From Bacillus mobilis (GTDB lineage: Bacteria > Bacillota > Bacilli > Bacillales > Bacillaceae_G): a DNA stretch of 64,000 nucleotides. The notes below the pieces were generated by a model. It searched no databases. It saw only the letters and a list, made by a program, of their open reading frames with translations, and had not been told where the DNA came from. This document shows positions 44,648 to 53,167 of the stretch, in pieces. Position numbers and translations under genes: made by a program. Numbering within the stretch: position 1 is the first letter of the stretch; the number at the start of each line of letters is the position of its first letter. The stretch is from contig NZ_MACF01000069.1 of assembly GCF_001884045.1 (NCBI RefSeq), forward strand, positions 1 to 64,000. The letters run 5' to 3'.

Positions 44648-45394
44648 TTAGTCCACAACCCATTGCCATTCTTGTTCTTTCTTATCAAAAATGAGCCAAC
44701 CTGTCTCTGTTGCTTCTTCTTTCAATTCATCGATATTATCTAGTACCTCATCCGTACTTTCATACGAACCAACTACATATACCGGAATTTCAAGACCCCT
44801 TCTTGACTCAATTTTCCCTGCTAGATCAATATAAAGACCATCTTCCATTAATGGAATAAGCCCCATGATCAATTCTTTCGAAATTGCTGGGAAAATTTTT
44901 GATTTTTGGAACAAAGAAAAACGTTTCTTACCGAAAGCACCGAGTTTATAAGGAATGACTTTACTTAACATGCCTACAAAATCAGCAATTCTACGATAAT
45001 ACACTTTGTTGTACCATCCATCATCATGTGAAAAATAAACAAATCTATTTTTCAATAGCGGAAAGAACGTTCTTGCAAGTGGTTCTTTTTTGTGAGCCAA
45101 ATATAAAAGCTCTGCAATTTCTTTTGGCTCTAGTTCATCTAAATCGCTTGCATCATCAAAATCAACCCAACAAAATTCATCAAATTCATCAATCTCTGCT
45201 TGAATTAACTTATGTATATTTTCTTCCTCAACATATTCAAATAAAGTATGATAGTGAAAATCTGTCCATTCAAAGTTGTGCTTCAAAAGCAACACTTGAT
45301 GAAGCGGTGAAGGGATGTTACTTGCAAACTCTTTAAACGTAATACCTGATGTAATAAAACAATGACCCCGACGATTACCATTAATATATATCAT
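44648..45394 (-). CDS. Hypothetical 248-aa protein
   Basis: No family is recognised. The protein is soluble and rich in aromatic and acidic residues (DEFDEFCWVDFDDASDLDEL), with SHDDGWYNKVYYRR in the middle and a C-terminal KEQEWQWVVD. The start is uncertain: MIYINGNRRGH gives the chosen coordinate, with GGAGG about 18 bases upstream, and an in-frame ATG 34 codons further up is the alternative. Confidence 0.65.
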   Translation of the reverse strand: MIYINGNRRGHCFITSGITFKEFASNIPSPLHQVLLLKHNFEWTDFHYHTLFEYVEEENIHKLIQAEIDEFDEFCWVDFDDASDLDELEPKEIAELLYLAHKKEPLARTFFPLLKNRFVYFSHDDGWYNKVYYRRIADFVGMLSKVIPYKLGAFGKKRFSLFQKSKIFPAISKELIMGLIPLMEDGLYIDLAGKIESRRGLEIPVYVVGSYESTDEVLDNIDELKEEATETGWLIFDKKEQEWQWVVD

Positions 45395-45554
45395 ATTCTT
45401 TACTTGGTCAGATCCTCCAGACAAAGCACCTAGCCACCTTCGTTTTATATGTTTCAATTCTATAGCATATTTTAACATGAAAAATTTTAGAAACATAGAA
45501 AAAAATTCAAAAACTATTTACAATTTCATGTGTTTTATTACATAGTGATTACAA

Positions 45555-45586
45555 GAAAAAACACCTGCTCGTGAGCAGGCGTTTTT
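45555..45586 (-). terminator. Terminator of gerW
   Basis: AAAAACACCTGCTC / GAGCAGGCGTTTTT (one mismatch) overlapping the gerW stop; T-run on the minus strand. Confidence 0.88.
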
Positions 45587-46010
45587 AAAGGATTTCATCT
45601 GGGTTTTGAGGATGATGATTTCCCTCTTTCTTTTCATCTTTTTGGAACATCGATTGAATTTTATCAATTGTTTGTGGAGCTAATTCAATCATTTTTTCTG
45701 CTAAATGTGTCGCATTTTGTAGATGCAGAATATTTACTCCATCTTTATTCACTACAAGAAATGCTACTGGTGTAATAGAAACACCACCCGCGCTACCGCC
45801 ACCAAATGCAGGGTTACCATTCGCTCTTTGTCCATCATTCGTTTGGAAATCAGAACCTCCTGCTCCAAACCCGAACGCAACTTTAGAAACCGTTAACACC
45901 ACACCACCGTCAGCCGTTTGAACAGGCTCTCCAACAATCGTATTTACATCGACCATTTCTTTTAAATTTTCCATTGCCGCTTTCATTAATCCTTGAATTG
46001 GATGATCCAC
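45585..46010 (-). CDS. gerW: GerW/YtfJ-family sporulation protein
   Basis: This 141-aa protein has MDHPIQGLMKAAMENLKEMVD at the start, VGEPVQTADGGVVLTVSKVAFGFGAGG, a glycine-rich GNPAFGGGSAGGVSITPVAF and the conserved FLVVNKDGVNILHL. The B. subtilis homologue is a forespore protein needed for proper germination response. It starts after a GGAGG ribosome site and is monocistronic. Confidence 0.93.
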   Translation of the reverse strand: MDHPIQGLMKAAMENLKEMVDVNTIVGEPVQTADGGVVLTVSKVAFGFGAGGSDFQTNDGQRANGNPAFGGGSAGGVSITPVAFLVVNKDGVNILHLQNATHLAEKMIELAPQTIDKIQSMFQKDEKKEGNHHPQNPDEIL

Positions 46011-46354
46011 CGTTCATAACCTCCTTTGTCATATCTTTCCTAGTTTTTCCGAAAGTTGGTGAACTAAACATAAAATTTTATATTGATATTAAAAATATTT
46101 TTTATAATCTCCGCAGAGACAAAAAACACCCTTTGAATTGTAAGGATGTCTCTAACAATTCAAAGGGCACTTCAAATTTGATATTTTTTATTTTTCCATG
46201 CAAGATAATTAAGTATATAAAATAACGGATTTGAAGAATGAAAATAATTAATATATATAGTGTAAATCTTCGTATCTTAGATTTACAAGTTGTTGCACGT
46301 AACCTTTTTTGTGCCACTTCATATTAAATAACTCTATTATTTCCCCTCATATTC
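46011..46354. other. Intergenic region with an orphan terminator
   Basis: Between gerW and the GNAT gene I see no gene I can support. Two minus-strand frames (71 aa at 46102-46317, and 24 aa beginning near 46319) lack good ribosome sites or run through the hairpin. A small stem (TAAATCT / AGATTTA near 46266-46289) precedes a strong terminator, which would fit a short non-coding RNA. Confidence 0.45.
46121..46167 (-). terminator. Strong orphan terminator hairpin
   Basis: A perfect 13-bp stem CCCTTTGAATTGT / ACAATTCAAAGGG (46129-46141 / 46155-46167) followed on the minus strand by TGTTTTTTG. No gene on the minus strand ends here, since the GNAT stop is almost 190 bases upstream. Confidence 0.75.
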
Positions 46355-46783
46355 TCACTTCAAGGTCATAATTACCTGTCTTTCAACAAAACCAAACTCT
46401 TCATACATCTCTTTCGCAAAATTTCCAGCAAATACATTCAAACGAATTTCCGAATAATTTTTTTGTAATTCCTTAATACCAGCCCCCATTAACTTTCTTG
46501 ACAACCCTTTCCCGCGGTACTCTGGAAAAACATACAATTCGTATATAAATCCTAGTTTTTCATGAGAAAAATAGTCCGTATTTTCCCCTATTAATATCCA
46601 TCCCATTACATTGTTTTTTTCTTTAACGACTAAATAATATGCTCCCTTTTCTACAATCGGCTTTGTAATTTCAATCGCTTTCTCTCTACTTAACTGACAA
46701 TTTCCCCTCGTACCTTCAAAAAGCGATTGAGCTGCATATTGTATTATTTCTTCCGTTTCTTCCCGATTTGCCTTTTCTATCAT
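46355..46783 (-). CDS. GNAT-family acetyltransferase
   Basis: This 142-aa single GNAT domain has strand-4/motif-A text in FIYELYVFPEYRGKGLSRKLM, with the acetyl-CoA loop R-G-K-G-L-S-R, and motif B LNVFAGNFAKEMYEEFGFV. It overlaps the cupin gene stop by four bases (ATGA), and is the last of a packed group. The acceptor is unknown. Confidence 0.9.
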   Translation of the reverse strand: MIEKANREETEEIIQYAAQSLFEGTRGNCQLSREKAIEITKPIVEKGAYYLVVKEKNNVMGWILIGENTDYFSHEKLGFIYELYVFPEYRGKGLSRKLMGAGIKELQKNYSEIRLNVFAGNFAKEMYEEFGFVERQVIMTLK

Positions 46784-47151
46784 TTTTCACAACTCTCCTC
46801 TTTAATAGGCATTAATATTGCTCGTTCAAGTTCCTCCGACTCAATTACCATTGCCAGCAATCCCTTTTCCGTACTCGTTTCATGAAATTCGCCCTTCTCC
46901 CAAAACACAGCTTGTCCCGCTTCCACCTTCACTTTTTCTTTATCTGCTCCGCATACATATCCTTCTCCGTCCACAATAAGAAGCAGTTGCGATACAACTG
47001 CTTCATGATATCCAATTATTCCATTCTCTTGTAAATGCATAGCACCGATATGCACAATTCCTTTATGGTTTAATATTTTCGACATTATAAAATCAGATTG
47101 AAATGCTGATATGTGTTTTCCTACTTTTTCACTAAAATCAAATATCTTCAT
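46780..47151 (-). CDS. Cupin-domain protein
   Basis: This 123-aa small beta-barrel has GYHEAVVSQLLLIVDGEGYV and EAGQAVFWEKGEFHET, the two cupin half-motifs, with a partial His/Glu metal set. It may bind a small metabolite or regulate its neighbours. It starts after AAGGAGG, between two GNAT genes, and is coupled to the downstream one. Confidence 0.85.
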   Translation of the reverse strand: MKIFDFSEKVGKHISAFQSDFIMSKILNHKGIVHIGAMHLQENGIIGYHEAVVSQLLLIVDGEGYVCGADKEKVKVEAGQAVFWEKGEFHETSTEKGLLAMVIESEELERAILMPIKEESCEK

Positions 47152-47163
47152 TTCTAGTCCTCC

Positions 47164-47649
47164 TTATACGTATAAAACCATCCTTACTGTCTGCATCATA
47201 TGTCCTTCAAAATCTTCTTCAAATTCCTCTAATTGCGCAAAACCTTTCGCTTCATAAAAACGTTTTCCTTTTTCATTCGCTGCTTCTACATGAATATATA
47301 ATTTCCGAATTCCTTTTAATGCCGTTAACCCTTTTTGTAATAAGGCACTTCCGATCCCTTTCCCTTGCTGATCTGGTAACAAATAAATCGCGCCTAATTC
47401 TGCTTCGTTTTGCAGTCTAACAGGTGAAAAATTCGCAAAGCCAATTACTTCTCCCTCTTCTTCCGCAACGAATAAATGTGTATTTTCGAGACGGTATTTC
47501 ATTTTTTCATCAGAATAAGCCTCGTCTAAGAAACTGTCTTGAATCTTTCTCGGAATAATACCTTCGTACGTATCATGCCAAGCTATTTTCGCTACTGATT
47601 GTACAGCGTGAATGTCTTCTTGCTTCATTTCTCTAATTACATATGTCAT
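47164..47649 (-). CDS. GNAT-family acetyltransferase
   Basis: This 161-aa protein has LGAIYLLPDQQGKGIGSALL as the acetyl-CoA binding motif A (Q-G-K-G-I-G), and LYIHVEAANEKGKRFYEAKG as motif B. The N-terminal YVIREMKQEDIHAVQSVAKI is usual for the class. It overlaps the 2H-phosphoesterase stop codon by ATGA. Substrate unknown. Confidence 0.92.
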   Translation of the reverse strand: MTYVIREMKQEDIHAVQSVAKIAWHDTYEGIIPRKIQDSFLDEAYSDEKMKYRLENTHLFVAEEEGEVIGFANFSPVRLQNEAELGAIYLLPDQQGKGIGSALLQKGLTALKGIRKLYIHVEAANEKGKRFYEAKGFAQLEEFEEDFEGHMMQTVRMVLYV

Positions 47650-48206
47650 CTCGATGTCTCCATTCTCTTAAAATTATATTCTGCTAATATACTAGAAGAA
47701 ATGGCAGAACCATTTTCATAATTTACTTTAATTAATTTTAATTTCTCAATTGATGCTGTTGCATAATCAAATTTTTCATATATATGTTCCATTACACTTA
47801 AAAAATGATTTACATGTAACTTATTTGCAATTGTACAATGCGGAACCCATTTTCCTGGTACATAATATGAATTTAAATTATCATGAAAAGTTTTAAATTT
47901 ATCATGATAAGAATGATGAAGTTTTAACAATTCATCTGTAATAGTCGGTGCTAAAAAGATCGTTCCGTTAGTAGGAAAAATTCCTACAGAAGGAAAAGTT
48001 ATCCCAGCCATATTCTCTTGAACAGCTACAAATCCCTCTAATTTCTCCGTGTATAAATGAACATCTAACTCATTGTAGTCAGCTAATGTAATATGAGGTT
48101 CTACTCCGGCTAATTGATTCGTGCCAATGATATTTGTTATTTCATTTTGCAATTCTATTATTTTATTAGTAAACACACGATCAAATGTAGCAATAATAGC
48201 GTACAT
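47646..48206 (-). CDS. 2H-phosphoesterase (2'-5' RNA ligase-like)
   Basis: This 186-aa protein has the two H-x-T-x motifs of the 2H superfamily, PHITLA near residue 42 and PHCTIA near residue 123. Members hydrolyse cyclic phosphodiesters in RNA or nucleotide metabolism; bacterial substrates are mostly unknown. It starts after GTGAGGA, six bases beyond a GNAT gene, and is coupled to the next GNAT. Confidence 0.9.
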   Translation of the reverse strand: MYAIIATFDRVFTNKIIELQNEITNIIGTNQLAGVEPHITLADYNELDVHLYTEKLEGFVAVQENMAGITFPSVGIFPTNGTIFLAPTITDELLKLHHSYHDKFKTFHDNLNSYYVPGKWVPHCTIANKLHVNHFLSVMEHIYEKFDYATASIEKLKLIKVNYENGSAISSSILAEYNFKRMETSR

Positions 48207-48212
48207 ACTTCC

Positions 48213-48779
48213 TCACCCCTTCGTTACATGTAGCGCTTCCCATTCTTCACGAATCATTCCCATTCGAATAGAATCATAGTATGTTCCGTTATAATAACGG
48301 CATTTGCGCATTCTACCTTCTAAAGTCATTCCTATTTTCTCCGCTACCTTCATCATTCGTTCATTACCAGACCAAGTCGTGATTCCTACCCTACCAATTT
48401 CCATCTTTTCAAATAGTAAATCTCGATATAACGTTAACGTTTCTGTACCGTAGCCACCATTCCAGTAATTTGGATTATAAATAACAAGCCCCATCTCCAA
48501 CCAACGCGTCGGTTTATATTCCCAATAAAACCCGACTGTCCCTATAATTTGACCGTTATGTTCTATAATTAAATTGGATAGAGGTTCTTCTTTTAAACGC
48601 GTTTGCATCCTCTCTTTATAAGACGGGTATTCTTGCATTGAGAACGGGAAATATGGCGCATCCCATTTTTTCCATTCTGGATTTTCTTCTTTAAATACAA
48701 GATTCCATAATGTCTTTATATCTAATTCTTCAATTGTACGAATTGTAACTTTATCCCCTTTTACTATTACGTTTTGCAT
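48213..48779 (-). CDS. RimJ/RimL-type GNAT acetyltransferase
   Basis: In this 188-aa GNAT of the larger RimJ class, VTIRTIEELDIKTLWNLV is the opening and LVIYNPNYWNGGYGTETLTL the CoA loop (N-G-G-Y-G-T), followed by ITTWSGNERMMKVAEKIGM. RimJ-type enzymes acetylate ribosomal or other N-termini or small amines. It is the first gene of the packed five-gene group, with AGGAGG upstream. Confidence 0.9.
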   Translation of the reverse strand: MQNVIVKGDKVTIRTIEELDIKTLWNLVFKEENPEWKKWDAPYFPFSMQEYPSYKERMQTRLKEEPLSNLIIEHNGQIIGTVGFYWEYKPTRWLEMGLVIYNPNYWNGGYGTETLTLYRDLLFEKMEIGRVGITTWSGNERMMKVAEKIGMTLEGRMRKCRYYNGTYYDSIRMGMIREEWEALHVTKG

Positions 48780-48892
48780 AATTTCCTCCTACATCTCTCT
48801 TTATTTCATATATAATTATAATATTTTTTCAGAAAAATCAAAACGAATATCGATTATAAAAAGATAATAAAAAATAGAAGGCTCCATACCTC

Positions 48893-50005
48893 CTATTTCA
48901 TCTTTTCTATCTCAACTAAAATACCTTTCTCTATCCAGCCTTCTACTCCATCTCTTTTAATTAAATCATATCCTGAACATCTGTTATCAATGAGAGAAAC
49001 AATGTCCCCTTTTCTTACGCTTATTTGTGCACAAGAAATATCAGTTTTCACTGTGTATTCACCTGAATCAAGTTGCCTAATATATTCATTTTTCACAGAG
49101 AGTAATTTATTCGTTTCTCTTTGCTTACATACCGTATAATCTTTCATCTTCTGCATAGGCTCTATGTAATAATACGGATATGTCACCCCGCCCTGCATTT
49201 CTGAGTTTGCATTAAAATCTGCTATCACTTCAAACACTGGAAAATAGTCTACATATGTATAAGAAAACGTATCGCCTGCTCTTGTCCTCTGAATGATAAA
49301 TGCGTTTAATTGTCCTGCTTCTTTAATCGCATTTCCACCGTCAATCGCAATAATCTTTTTCTTGCTATCAATAACTGGATTATTAGATGGTGCTTCATCA
49401 GAATAGTTTACAACAGGCCAATGACCGACAACTACATACTTATTTGCGCTATGTGATTTATTGAAAAACTCCGGTATTGCTATCGCATTTTTTCGTTTCG
49501 TTTCATACCAATCTTCTCTATCTTCAAGGCCAGCATGTACAAAGATATAATCTTCTGTTTCAATAGCAGTTGGCAATTCTGTTAGCCATTTTATTTCTTT
49601 TGAAAAATGGCCCATCAATATGTTTTTCAGTTCACAAATATCACTTTCTTCATTAATAGAAACGTTCAATTGACCTAGCCACTCATTAAAAATTGTATTC
49701 TTTCGCGTACATAAATAATGTATTAGCGCAGGGTTTTCATTTACAAGCGCTTCTACTACAACTTCACAATTACCTTCAATTACATACACGTTTGGCTTAC
49801 TAACTACAAGATCCATCACATAGTTTACAACGCCGATGCTGTCTCTTCCTTTCTCACAAAGATCGCCATTAATAATTAAATAATCCTCATCTTGAAAATT
49901 AACTTTATGTAGTAGTTCCTTAAAAAGATCTAATTCTCCATGAATATCAGAAATAATGATGACTCTTACATCATTTGGTATAGACAATTTCTTTATTTTT
50001 TCCAA
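48893..50005 (-). CDS. Calcineurin-like metallophosphoesterase with C-terminal SH3-like domain
   Basis: The N-terminal 220 residues of this 370-aa protein hold the two-metal set: IISDIHGELDLF, INGDLCEKGRDS, IEGNCE, FVHAGLEDRED and VVGHWPVVNYS, as in PrpE-type serine/threonine or Ap4A phosphatases. The last 70 residues (GEYTVKTDISCAQISVRKGD through GWIEKGILVEIEKM) look like an SH3-type beta barrel. The start is TTG, eight bases after AGGAGC, with no earlier ATG in support. Confidence 0.87.
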   Translation of the reverse strand: MEKIKKLSIPNDVRVIIISDIHGELDLFKELLHKVNFQDEDYLIINGDLCEKGRDSIGVVNYVMDLVVSKPNVYVIEGNCEVVVEALVNENPALIHYLCTRKNTIFNEWLGQLNVSINEESDICELKNILMGHFSKEIKWLTELPTAIETEDYIFVHAGLEDREDWYETKRKNAIAIPEFFNKSHSANKYVVVGHWPVVNYSDEAPSNNPVIDSKKKIIAIDGGNAIKEAGQLNAFIIQRTRAGDTFSYTYVDYFPVFEVIADFNANSEMQGGVTYPYYYIEPMQKMKDYTVCKQRETNKLLSVKNEYIRQLDSGEYTVKTDISCAQISVRKGDIVSLIDNRCSGYDLIKRDGVEGWIEKGILVEIEKMK

Positions 50006-50110
50006 GTATAAACGCTCCTAACATTCTCTAAATTCAATATTCCCTTGTTAATTTCTAATATTCGACAAATTATATTACTAAACCTGTTCCTAGCTCAGAT
50101 CTGAAAAAGA

Positions 50111-50145
50111 AAATAGGCTCCATATATTTTCGCACACGGAACCTA
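50111..50145 (-). terminator. Imperfect hairpin after a GNAT gene
   Basis: TAGGCTCC / GGAACCTA (one mismatch), flanked on the minus strand by TTTTCTTTTTC. Confidence 0.6.
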
Positions 50146-50152
50146 CTTAGTA

Positions 50153-50575
50153 TTATAACTCTTTATAAAAAGAATAACTTACCTTATCATAGCCCTCTCT
50201 TTCGTAAAAACGATGTGCTTCAATTCTTGGAAACGCGGATGTTAGAACGATAGAACCGCACCCTTTTTCTTTCCCCCATTTTTCTACATAGGACAGCAGA
50301 ACCTTACCATAACCTTTTGATCTGTGAGCTTCCGCAGTTACAAGGTCATATACGAAAACATGTTTCTCATTATAAAAATTCGTACAAATTGCTACACCGG
50401 CCAGACTCACAGCTTCATCCTCTTCATTACGTAGCGCCAATAGTTTATAATTTTCTTCTTTCATTTTTTGAAATAAAGAACTCGCTTCTTCTCTTGAAAG
50501 CTTCGTTCGTAATTGCTGTAATACTGGGAATACATCATGTAAGTCTGCCTCTGTTACTACCGCTCTAATATTCAT
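50153..50575 (-). CDS. GNAT-family acetyltransferase
   Basis: This 140-aa single GNAT domain has VYDLVTAEAHRSKGYGKVLL as the CoA loop (R-S-K-G-Y-G) and SIVLTSAFPRIEAHRFYERE as motif B. It is transcribed divergently from the MocR regulator, with 130 bp between them, so the regulator may control it. Confidence 0.92.
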   Translation of the reverse strand: MNIRAVVTEADLHDVFPVLQQLRTKLSREEASSLFQKMKEENYKLLALRNEEDEAVSLAGVAICTNFYNEKHVFVYDLVTAEAHRSKGYGKVLLSYVEKWGKEKGCGSIVLTSAFPRIEAHRFYEREGYDKVSYSFYKEL

Positions 50576-50705
50576 TATGAACCTCCCCTTACTATTTATA
50601 AAATTTTCTAAATGTTATATCATCATTATAGAAAGCGACTGCCCTTAGCTTAAGTGACAGTTCTATTCTTTTTTATAAGGCCAGTATAAAAAGGAGCGTC
50701 TATAA

Positions 50706-52106
50706 ATGGATCTGACTATCCCATTAGTATTAAAAAGTAAAACACCCATTTACTTACAAATTTATGAATATATAAAACGAGAAATCTCTCATGGGTCACT
50801 ATGTGCCGGTACACGCCTACCTTCTCACAGAAATTTAGCTATGCAACTTAATGTGAGCCGTATTACAGTTGAATCTGCTTATCAACAATTACTAGCTGAA
50901 GGGTATGTAGAAAGCAAACCGAAACGCGGGATTTTTGTTGCAGAAGTTGATATCGATGTCATTCAAAAGAAACAGCAAATTGCATCAAACAGTGCTAACA
51001 ATACAGAAAGCAAACAGTATGATTATGATTGTAGTCAAGGACTTATTGATCAAAAAGCTTTTCCGATAACAAACTGGAAAAGAGCAATACAAGAAACTTT
51101 ATTTCAGTATGAAAATGAATTATTTGCTAAAGAAGATTCACAAGGTGAGCTCGTTCTACGAGAACATATTTCAAAGTATTTATATCATGCTCGCGGGGTA
51201 CATTCTTCACCTGATCAAATTATTATCGGAGCAGGTACGCAGCCTCTTCTTTGGCTACTACTTCAACTGCTTGGTCAAAAAAAAGAATACGGAATCGAAA
51301 ATCCTGGTTTTCACCGTATTCCTGCTATGATTCAAAGTTCTGGCCTTCCTGTTCATCCTATCCCTTTAGATGATAAAGGAATTCAAATTTCCGCTTTACG
51401 TAAATCGGGTTCCAATGTAGCGTATGTCACTCCATCTCACCAATTTCCACTTGGAATCATTATGCCGTTATCTAGAAGACTCGAGTTATTAAAATGGGCG
51501 AATGATTGTAAGGGGTATATTATTGAAGATGATTACGACGGGGAATTCCGCTATATAGGAAAACCTATTCCTTCTTTACAAGGACTAGATGCAAATGAAC
51601 GTGTTATTTATATGGGGACTTTCTCGAAATCCTTTTTACCTTCTTTACGAATGGGATATATCGTTTTACCACCTCATCTATTAGGAGCTTATCAAGAACT
51701 TGGTGGTATGTTTAAACAAACAGTTTCTACGCTGCAACAACTTACCTTTGCCACCTTCATTCAAAATGGTGACTGGGAACGTCATATTAACCGAAGCCGC
51801 ACGTTATATAAAAGAAAACATATTTCTTTAATTAAATCTATTACAAACGAAATGGGACATAACGTTCATGTACTTGGTGAACAATCTGGACTTCATATCG
51901 TACTTCACGTTCATAACGGGATGAATGAACAAGAACTTATTTATGCGGCCGCAAAAGAACGTATTAAGTTATACCCTCTCTCCACATACGATTCTGTTCA
52001 TAATAAAAGAGAAGAATCGTATGTATTACTCGGTTTTGGCAGTATTCCAGAGGATTGTATCGAAACTGTTGTCCAATTACTGAAAAAAGCCTGGTTCTCT
52101 AAATAA
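50706..52106 (+). CDS. MocR/PdxR-type transcriptional regulator
   Basis: In this 466-aa protein residues 1-75 form a GntR winged helix (LPSHRNLAMQLNVSRITVE, ESKPKRGIFV). The rest is an aminotransferase-I-like domain with the PLP-lysine region YMGTFSKSFLPSLRMGY, IIEDDYDGEFRY and a C-terminal VLLGFGSIPED. MocR proteins sense PLP or amino-compound ligands and usually control a divergently transcribed gene, here the 140-aa GNAT. The true target is an inference. Confidence 0.92.
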   Translation: MDLTIPLVLKSKTPIYLQIYEYIKREISHGSLCAGTRLPSHRNLAMQLNVSRITVESAYQQLLAEGYVESKPKRGIFVAEVDIDVIQKKQQIASNSANNTESKQYDYDCSQGLIDQKAFPITNWKRAIQETLFQYENELFAKEDSQGELVLREHISKYLYHARGVHSSPDQIIIGAGTQPLLWLLLQLLGQKKEYGIENPGFHRIPAMIQSSGLPVHPIPLDDKGIQISALRKSGSNVAYVTPSHQFPLGIIMPLSRRLELLKWANDCKGYIIEDDYDGEFRYIGKPIPSLQGLDANERVIYMGTFSKSFLPSLRMGYIVLPPHLLGAYQELGGMFKQTVSTLQQLTFATFIQNGDWERHINRSRTLYKRKHISLIKSITNEMGHNVHVLGEQSGLHIVLHVHNGMNEQELIYAAAKERIKLYPLSTYDSVHNKREESYVLLGFGSIPEDCIETVVQLLKKAWFSK

Positions 52107-52145
52107 AAATAGCTCCACGTAAGTTATACTTACGTGGAGCTATTT
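52107..52145. terminator. Bidirectional terminator
   Basis: A 17-bp perfect stem, AAATAGCTCCACGTAAG paired with its complement (52107-52123 / 52129-52145), between the converging MocR and YitT genes. Confidence 0.92.
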
Positions 52146-52152
52146 CCACACA

Positions 52153-52998
52153 CTATTTTTCTGATCTCGCAGTCCTTCCCGGACGCTTAACACCAGTTGT
52201 TTCTGTTGAATAGGAAGCTTCAATGATAGCAGTTGGATCTACAGAGAGAACGAGATCTTTCATTTTCGGATAAATGAAACGGTTTGTAATACAATAAATG
52301 ATTCTCTTTTCTTCTCCTAAAAAACCACCTTCTCCATGTAGATACGTAACAGATAATTGCAATTCTTTCATAAGTAGATCGCCTATTTCTTTATTTTTAC
52401 CAGAAATAATCATAACGCTCTTTCCTTGATTTATACCATCTAATATGAAATCAATCATCTTCGTAACAATATAGAAAATTGCTAATGAGAACATCGCTTG
52501 TTCGATTGAAAATAAAATCGCTACAAATGTGAAAATAACTGCATTTACCGCAAGTAAAAATGTACTAATCGGTACTTTAAAGTGTTTGTTCATCCAAACT
52601 GCTAACATTTCTGATCCGTCTATTGCTCCACCCATTTTAACAACGATCCCAACGCCAATTCCAAACAATACTCCGCCATAAAGTACAATTAATAGTTCAG
52701 AAGTTGTAATCGCAGGAAATGGTTTTAAATAAATTAATCCGAGTGTTGTAACTACATTTGCATAAGATGTACGGATGAAGAACTTCTTCCCCATTACTTT
52801 TGCGGTAAATAGCAGGATAGGAATATTAAGTCCTAAAAACACTCCGTACAGCGGTAATCCAGCAACTTTATTTGCCATGATAGCAATGGCCGTTACCCCG
52901 CCATCTACTAATCCATTAGGTGCTAAAATAAGTTCTAATGAACCCGCTACAATAATCGATCCAATTGTTAATAATATGTATTCAAATAACCTTTTCAT
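52153..52998 (-). CDS. YitT-family membrane protein
   Basis: In this 281-aa protein five or six hydrophobic helices (first: YILLTIGSIIVAGSLELIL) are followed by a C-terminal cytoplasmic DUF2179 domain with VTYLHGEGGFLGEEKRIIYC and DPTAIIEASYSTETTG. The loop GGVTAIAIM and GGAIDGSEMLAV are typical of the YitT family, whose substrate is not settled. It starts after GGGGGT. Confidence 0.92.
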   Translation of the reverse strand: MKRLFEYILLTIGSIIVAGSLELILAPNGLVDGGVTAIAIMANKVAGLPLYGVFLGLNIPILLFTAKVMGKKFFIRTSYANVVTTLGLIYLKPFPAITTSELLIVLYGGVLFGIGVGIVVKMGGAIDGSEMLAVWMNKHFKVPISTFLLAVNAVIFTFVAILFSIEQAMFSLAIFYIVTKMIDFILDGINQGKSVMIISGKNKEIGDLLMKELQLSVTYLHGEGGFLGEEKRIIYCITNRFIYPKMKDLVLSVDPTAIIEASYSTETTGVKRPGRTARSEK

Positions 52999-53131
52999 TC
53001 ATTACCCCCAAAACTTATATATTTTCTTAGTATTATTTTAACGTAATTTTACTACTAATTCAAAGATATGAGTTTATATACACAAAAGTTTCACCTTTAC
53101 AGTGATTTTTTATGTAATTTTTTTACAAAAA

Positions 53132-53157
53132 CACACTTACATATTACAGTAAGTGTG
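53132..53157 (-). terminator. Terminator of the glycosyltransferase gene
   Basis: CACACTTAC / GTAAGTGTG with an 8-nt loop and TTTTTG on the minus strand. Confidence 0.82.
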
Positions 53158-53167
53158 CTCCAAACAT

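Noticed and set aside
46102-46317. 71-aa minus-strand frame near the orphan terminator
   Set aside because: No ribosome site and it runs through the terminator hairpin.
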